Assembly: GCA_031259645.1 (NCBI GenBank) | Contig: JAIRLC010000149.1 | Coordinates: forward strand, 1 to 8,572 | Direction of reading: 5' to 3' | Length of the DNA stretch: 8,572 bases | Origin: Prevotellaceae bacterium | GTDB lineage: Bacteria; Bacteroidota; Bacteroidia; Bacteroidales; UBA932 | Part shown: piece by piece, positions 7,310 through 8,572 of the stretch | Layout of the letters: each line of letters begins with the position of its first letter | Position numbering within the stretch: position 1 is the first letter of the stretch | Translations under genes and position numbers: made by a program | The notes under the pieces: model-generated | The model's input: only the letters and a program-made list of their open reading frames with translations | What the model was told of the DNA's origin: nothing | The model's database searches: none

Positions 7310-7339
7310 CAAAATAATTTTTTGCAATAATACATCAAA
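7310..7339 (-). promoter_or_regulatory. Probable promoter of the H1-like gene
   Basis: On the minus strand, TTTG (7339-7336) and TTATTTTG (7317-7310) are separated by 18 bp. The second box differs from TAnnTTTG at one position, and the spacing is two bases shorter than in the tRNA promoter nearby. It lies 17 bp before the ATG at 7293. This is a plausible but weaker match. Confidence 0.4.
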
Positions 7340-7427
7340 AATTCAAATAATAATGGATTATGCGTAGAAATATTTATCAACAGCCCAAAAAAAAATTGTC
7401 AAAATCTTTATTTAAGCAGAAATAATA

Positions 7428-7455
7428 AAACGACATAATTTATAGTATGTAATGT
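7428..7455 (+). other. Xer/dif-like site, putative attL of the microviral provirus
   Basis: The 28 bp read as an 11-bp left arm AAACGACATAA, a 6-bp centre TTTATA and an 11-bp right arm GTATGTAATGT. By eye this matches the E. coli dif site at 17 of 28 positions (5/11 in the XerC arm, 5/6 in the centre, 7/11 in the XerD arm), with the inner dyad CATAA-N6-xTATG kept in register. It sits where host-type sequence ends and microvirus-type sequence begins, 31 bp before VP4. Xer-mediated integration at dif-like sites is established for some filamentous phages (CTXphi group) and for temperate gokushoviruses of enterobacteria. Here the role is inferred. The site is AT-rich, so part of the match could be chance. 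Confidence 0.55.
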
Positions 7456-7470
7456 TCTGATAATCAGAGC
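7454..7470. promoter_or_regulatory. Inverted repeat before VP4 (operator, terminator or origin hairpin)
   Basis: TCTGAT-A-ATCAGA (7456-7468) is a perfect dyad, flanked by a T/G and then a G/C pair, so the 17-nt unit can form a 7-bp stem with a TAA loop. It is followed by the T-rich run TTTAATTTATTATTTT up to the VP4 start. In the circular phage this could end transcription arriving from the last gene, or bind a repressor. No clear promoter boxes are seen for VP4. Confidence 0.45.
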
Positions 7471-7486
7471 TTTAATTTATTATTTT

Positions 7487-8302
7487 ATGGAATGTTTTAG
7501 TCCTCAGTCTGTTAAAAAGCCCGGTCAGGATGATCCTAAGGTTAGGGTTGTTGTTCCTTGTGGTAAGTGTGTTGCGTGTTTGTCTCTTAAGCGTCAACAT
7601 TGGTCATTTCGTCTTAGTCAGCATTTGAAAACATCGTATTCCGCTTATTTTGTTACGTTGACTTATGAGGATGCGCCTGTTGGTGGTTTGTCTAAGGTTG
7701 ATGTTCAAAGTTATTTTAAACGGCTTCGTAATCATTTTAAGGCAAAATTTAAGTATTATCTATGTGGTGAGTATGGTTCTCAGACACTTAGGCCTCATTA
7801 TCATGTTATTATTTTGTTTGAGTCTGCTCCTAAGCCTTTATTTGGTGCCTCTGTTGATTTTTTGTTTTGTCATTGTTGGAAGTTAGGTTTTGTTAAAGTT
7901 GGTACTGTTACGGATGCGTCCATCTCTTATACGACTAAGTATATGATTACACGTACTGTGTATCCTGAAGGCCTGACACCTCCGTTTCATTTGATTTCTA
8001 AGGGTTTAGGTAAGGATTATGTGTCTGTTATGAAGTCTTGGCATCAGGCTGCTGTTAAGGATCGTGTTTATGTTCCGCTTGCTGATGGTGTTAAGGCATC
8101 TATGCCTCGTTATTATAAAGATAAGATTTATACTGATGTACAACGTCGGCTTATGTCATCTCGTTATCAGACGGAGCGTATTATTTCGTTGCCTGATGAT
8201 AGGTTTGATGATTCTGGTGATAATGTTTTTGTTCTTGGTGATTTGGTTAAGTCTGGTATTACTCGTCGTACTTATGATCAGTTGAATAAACGTAAATTGT
8301 AG
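7487..8302 (+). CDS. VP4: Microvirus replication initiator protein (VP4), HUH endonuclease
   Basis: This 271-residue protein nicks the viral origin and stays bound to the 5' end to start rolling-circle replication in the host cytoplasm. Seen in order: a cysteine cluster C25-G-K-C28-x2-C31 after V-P, typical of gokushovirus-group VP4; motif 1, Y-F-V-T-L-T-Y-E-D (54-62); the HUH motif in R-P-H104-Y-H106-V-I (102-108), preceded by G-E-Y-G; and motif 3, Y148-x2-K-Y152, the two-tyrosine arrangement known from phiX174 protein A. All catalytic elements are present, so the gene looks functional. The C-terminal third is basic, with R-Y-Y-K-D-K. The length is at the short end for VP4. The ATG follows a T-rich leader without a Shine-Dalgarno sequence, as is common in Bacteroidota. 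VP2 starts 4 bp after its stop, so the two are probably co-transcribed. Confidence 0.95.
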   Translation: MECFSPQSVKKPGQDDPKVRVVVPCGKCVACLSLKRQHWSFRLSQHLKTSYSAYFVTLTYEDAPVGGLSKVDVQSYFKRLRNHFKAKFKYYLCGEYGSQTLRPHYHVIILFESAPKPLFGASVDFLFCHCWKLGFVKVGTVTDASISYTTKYMITRTVYPEGLTPPFHLISKGLGKDYVSVMKSWHQAAVKDRVYVPLADGVKASMPRYYKDKIYTDVQRRLMSSRYQTERIISLPDDRFDDSGDNVFVLGDLVKSGITRRTYDQLNKRKL

Positions 8303-8306
8303 TTAT

Positions 8307-8572
8307 ATGGCTGCTTGGATTCCTATTGTTGCTGCTGGTATTAGTGCCGGTTCCTCTGTTCTTCAGAGTTTTTTGAATTATGATTCTCAGTCCTCTGCAA
8401 ATGAGCAGAATGTTGCGTTATCTCGTGAGCAAATGGCTTGGCAAGAGGCTATGTGGAATAAGCAGAATGCATATAACTTGCCGGCGGCTCAGATGGAGCG
8501 TTATAAGCAGGCGGGTCTTAATCCGAATCTTATCTATGGTCAGTCTAATACTGCTGGTTCTGTTGGTTCGTA
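8307..8572 (+). CDS. VP2: Microvirus DNA pilot / minor capsid protein (VP2), N-terminal part, cut by the window edge
   Basis: An open frame from ATG 8307-8309 runs without a stop to the window end, giving 88 residues. It begins with a small-residue hydrophobic stretch (about residues 4-22: W-I-P-I-V-A-A-G-I-S-A-G and onward), then a Gln/Asn/Glu-rich helical part with M-A-W-Q-E-A-M-W-N, then N-L-P-A-A-Q-M-E-R-Y-K-Q-A-G-L-N-P-N-L-I-Y-G. The last segment is the signature of VP2 in gokushovirus-group phages. VP2 is the counterpart of phiX174 protein H, which forms the conduit that guides ssDNA across the cell envelope; the hydrophobic N-terminus fits membrane contact. Codons mostly end in T, as in VP4. 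The remaining, usually long coiled-coil part lies beyond the window. Confidence 0.9.
   Translation, partial: MAAWIPIVAAGISAGSSVLQSFLNYDSQSSANEQNVALSREQMAWQEAMWNKQNAYNLPAAQMERYKQAGLNPNLIYGQSNTAGSVGS

Larger units (their letters stand above)
7439..8572 (+). mobile_element. Left end of an integrated microvirus (Microviridae provirus), continuing past the window
   Basis: From the dif-like site to the right edge, the DNA is T-rich and encodes two microvirus hallmark genes in tandem, VP4 then VP2, with a 4-bp gap. The codons mostly end in T, unlike the neighbouring chromosomal genes, which favour G or C there. No integrase gene is present in the visible part. Gokushovirus-like proviruses in Bacteroidota are established in the literature. 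Expected beyond the window are the major capsid gene VP1, small ORFs and a second dif-like site. An assembly chimera cannot be excluded from sequence alone; the dif-like site exactly at the boundary argues against it. Confidence 0.75.

Noticed and set aside
6787..7317. Phe/Leu/Arg-rich plus-strand frames opposite the H1-like gene, resembling membrane proteins
   Set aside because: They are the reverse complement of AAA/AAG lysine and GCC/CCG codons, which read as TTT, CTT and GGC. Composition alone explains the hydrophobic look.
7351..7380. Minus-strand CGCATAA as a second dif half-site
   Set aside because: The left arm resembles a XerC arm, but the centre and the right arm do not align at 6-bp spacing, and it lies inside host-side sequence away from the phage edge.
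7396..7426. TTGTCA ... AATAAT as a sigma-70-like promoter reading into the provirus
   Set aside because: The spacing is 19 bp, the region is very AT-rich, and Bacteroidota primary sigma factors use TTTG / TAnnTTTG instead. No good Bacteroidota match was found on this strand.
7665..8285. Two hydrophobic frames (7665-7886 and 8064-8285) inside VP4 in the +1 frame, considered as overlapping lysis genes like phiX174 gene E
   Set aside because: VP4 codons mostly end in T, so a +1 shift places T at the second codon position and automatically gives Leu, Val, Ile, Phe and Met. Hydrophobicity is thus expected by chance; no start signal or conserved motif supports either frame.

Overview
The window reads as a chromosomal segment of a Bacteroidales-type bacterium (Bacteroidota). 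It carries a dipeptidyl-peptidase of peptidase family S46, a metal-dependent KdsA (so the cell makes Kdo for a Gram-negative outer membrane), an MtaB tRNA-modifying enzyme, a Bacteroidota-style histone-H1-like lysine-rich protein, and a tRNA promoter with the phylum-specific TTTG / TAnnTTTG boxes. I could not fix genus or species. The right-hand end is different: at about 7.44 kb the sequence switches to T-rich DNA whose codons mostly end in T, encoding hallmark proteins of a microvirus (Microviridae). This looks like the left end of an integrated microviral provirus that leaves the window on the right.

Layout, left to right. (1) 1-371, plus strand: the C-terminal end of a glycoside hydrolase family 2 enzyme, cut by the window edge. 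(2) Everything from 368 to 7293 lies on the minus strand. In transcription order it runs: the H1-like protein (7293-6445), tRNA-Val(UAC) with its own promoter and terminator (6382-6308), mtaB (6271-4979), a signal-peptide-bearing S46 peptidase predicted to be DPP11 (4939-2798), cardiolipin synthase (2785-1310), a short intergenic space with two GC-rich hairpin repeats, then kdsA (1186-368). kdsA and the GH2 gene converge and overlap by 4 bp. Gaps of 39 and 12 bp suggest that mtaB, dpp11 and cls are co-transcribed, with kdsA possibly read from the same transcript through the repeat element. (3) 7294-7486: an AT-rich spacer with the probable promoter of the H1-like gene, a 28-bp Xer/dif-like site and a perfect inverted repeat. 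(4) 7487-8302, plus strand: the microvirus replication initiator (VP4), with complete HUH endonuclease motifs. (5) 8307 to the window end, plus strand: the DNA pilot / minor capsid protein (VP2), incomplete on the right.

The host genes are mostly unrelated in pathway: cell-envelope synthesis (kdsA, cls), peptide scavenging (dpp11), tRNA maturation (mtaB, tRNA-Val), glycan breakdown (GH2) and nucleoid structure (H1-like). The part most worth pursuing is the junction at about 7.43-7.49 kb. A site with XerC/XerD-type geometry sits where host-like sequence ends and microviral sequence begins. This fits an integrase-less ssDNA phage that uses the host's chromosome-dimer-resolution recombinases to enter the chromosome. 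Only one end is visible, so the claim rests on this junction and on the identity of the two phage genes.
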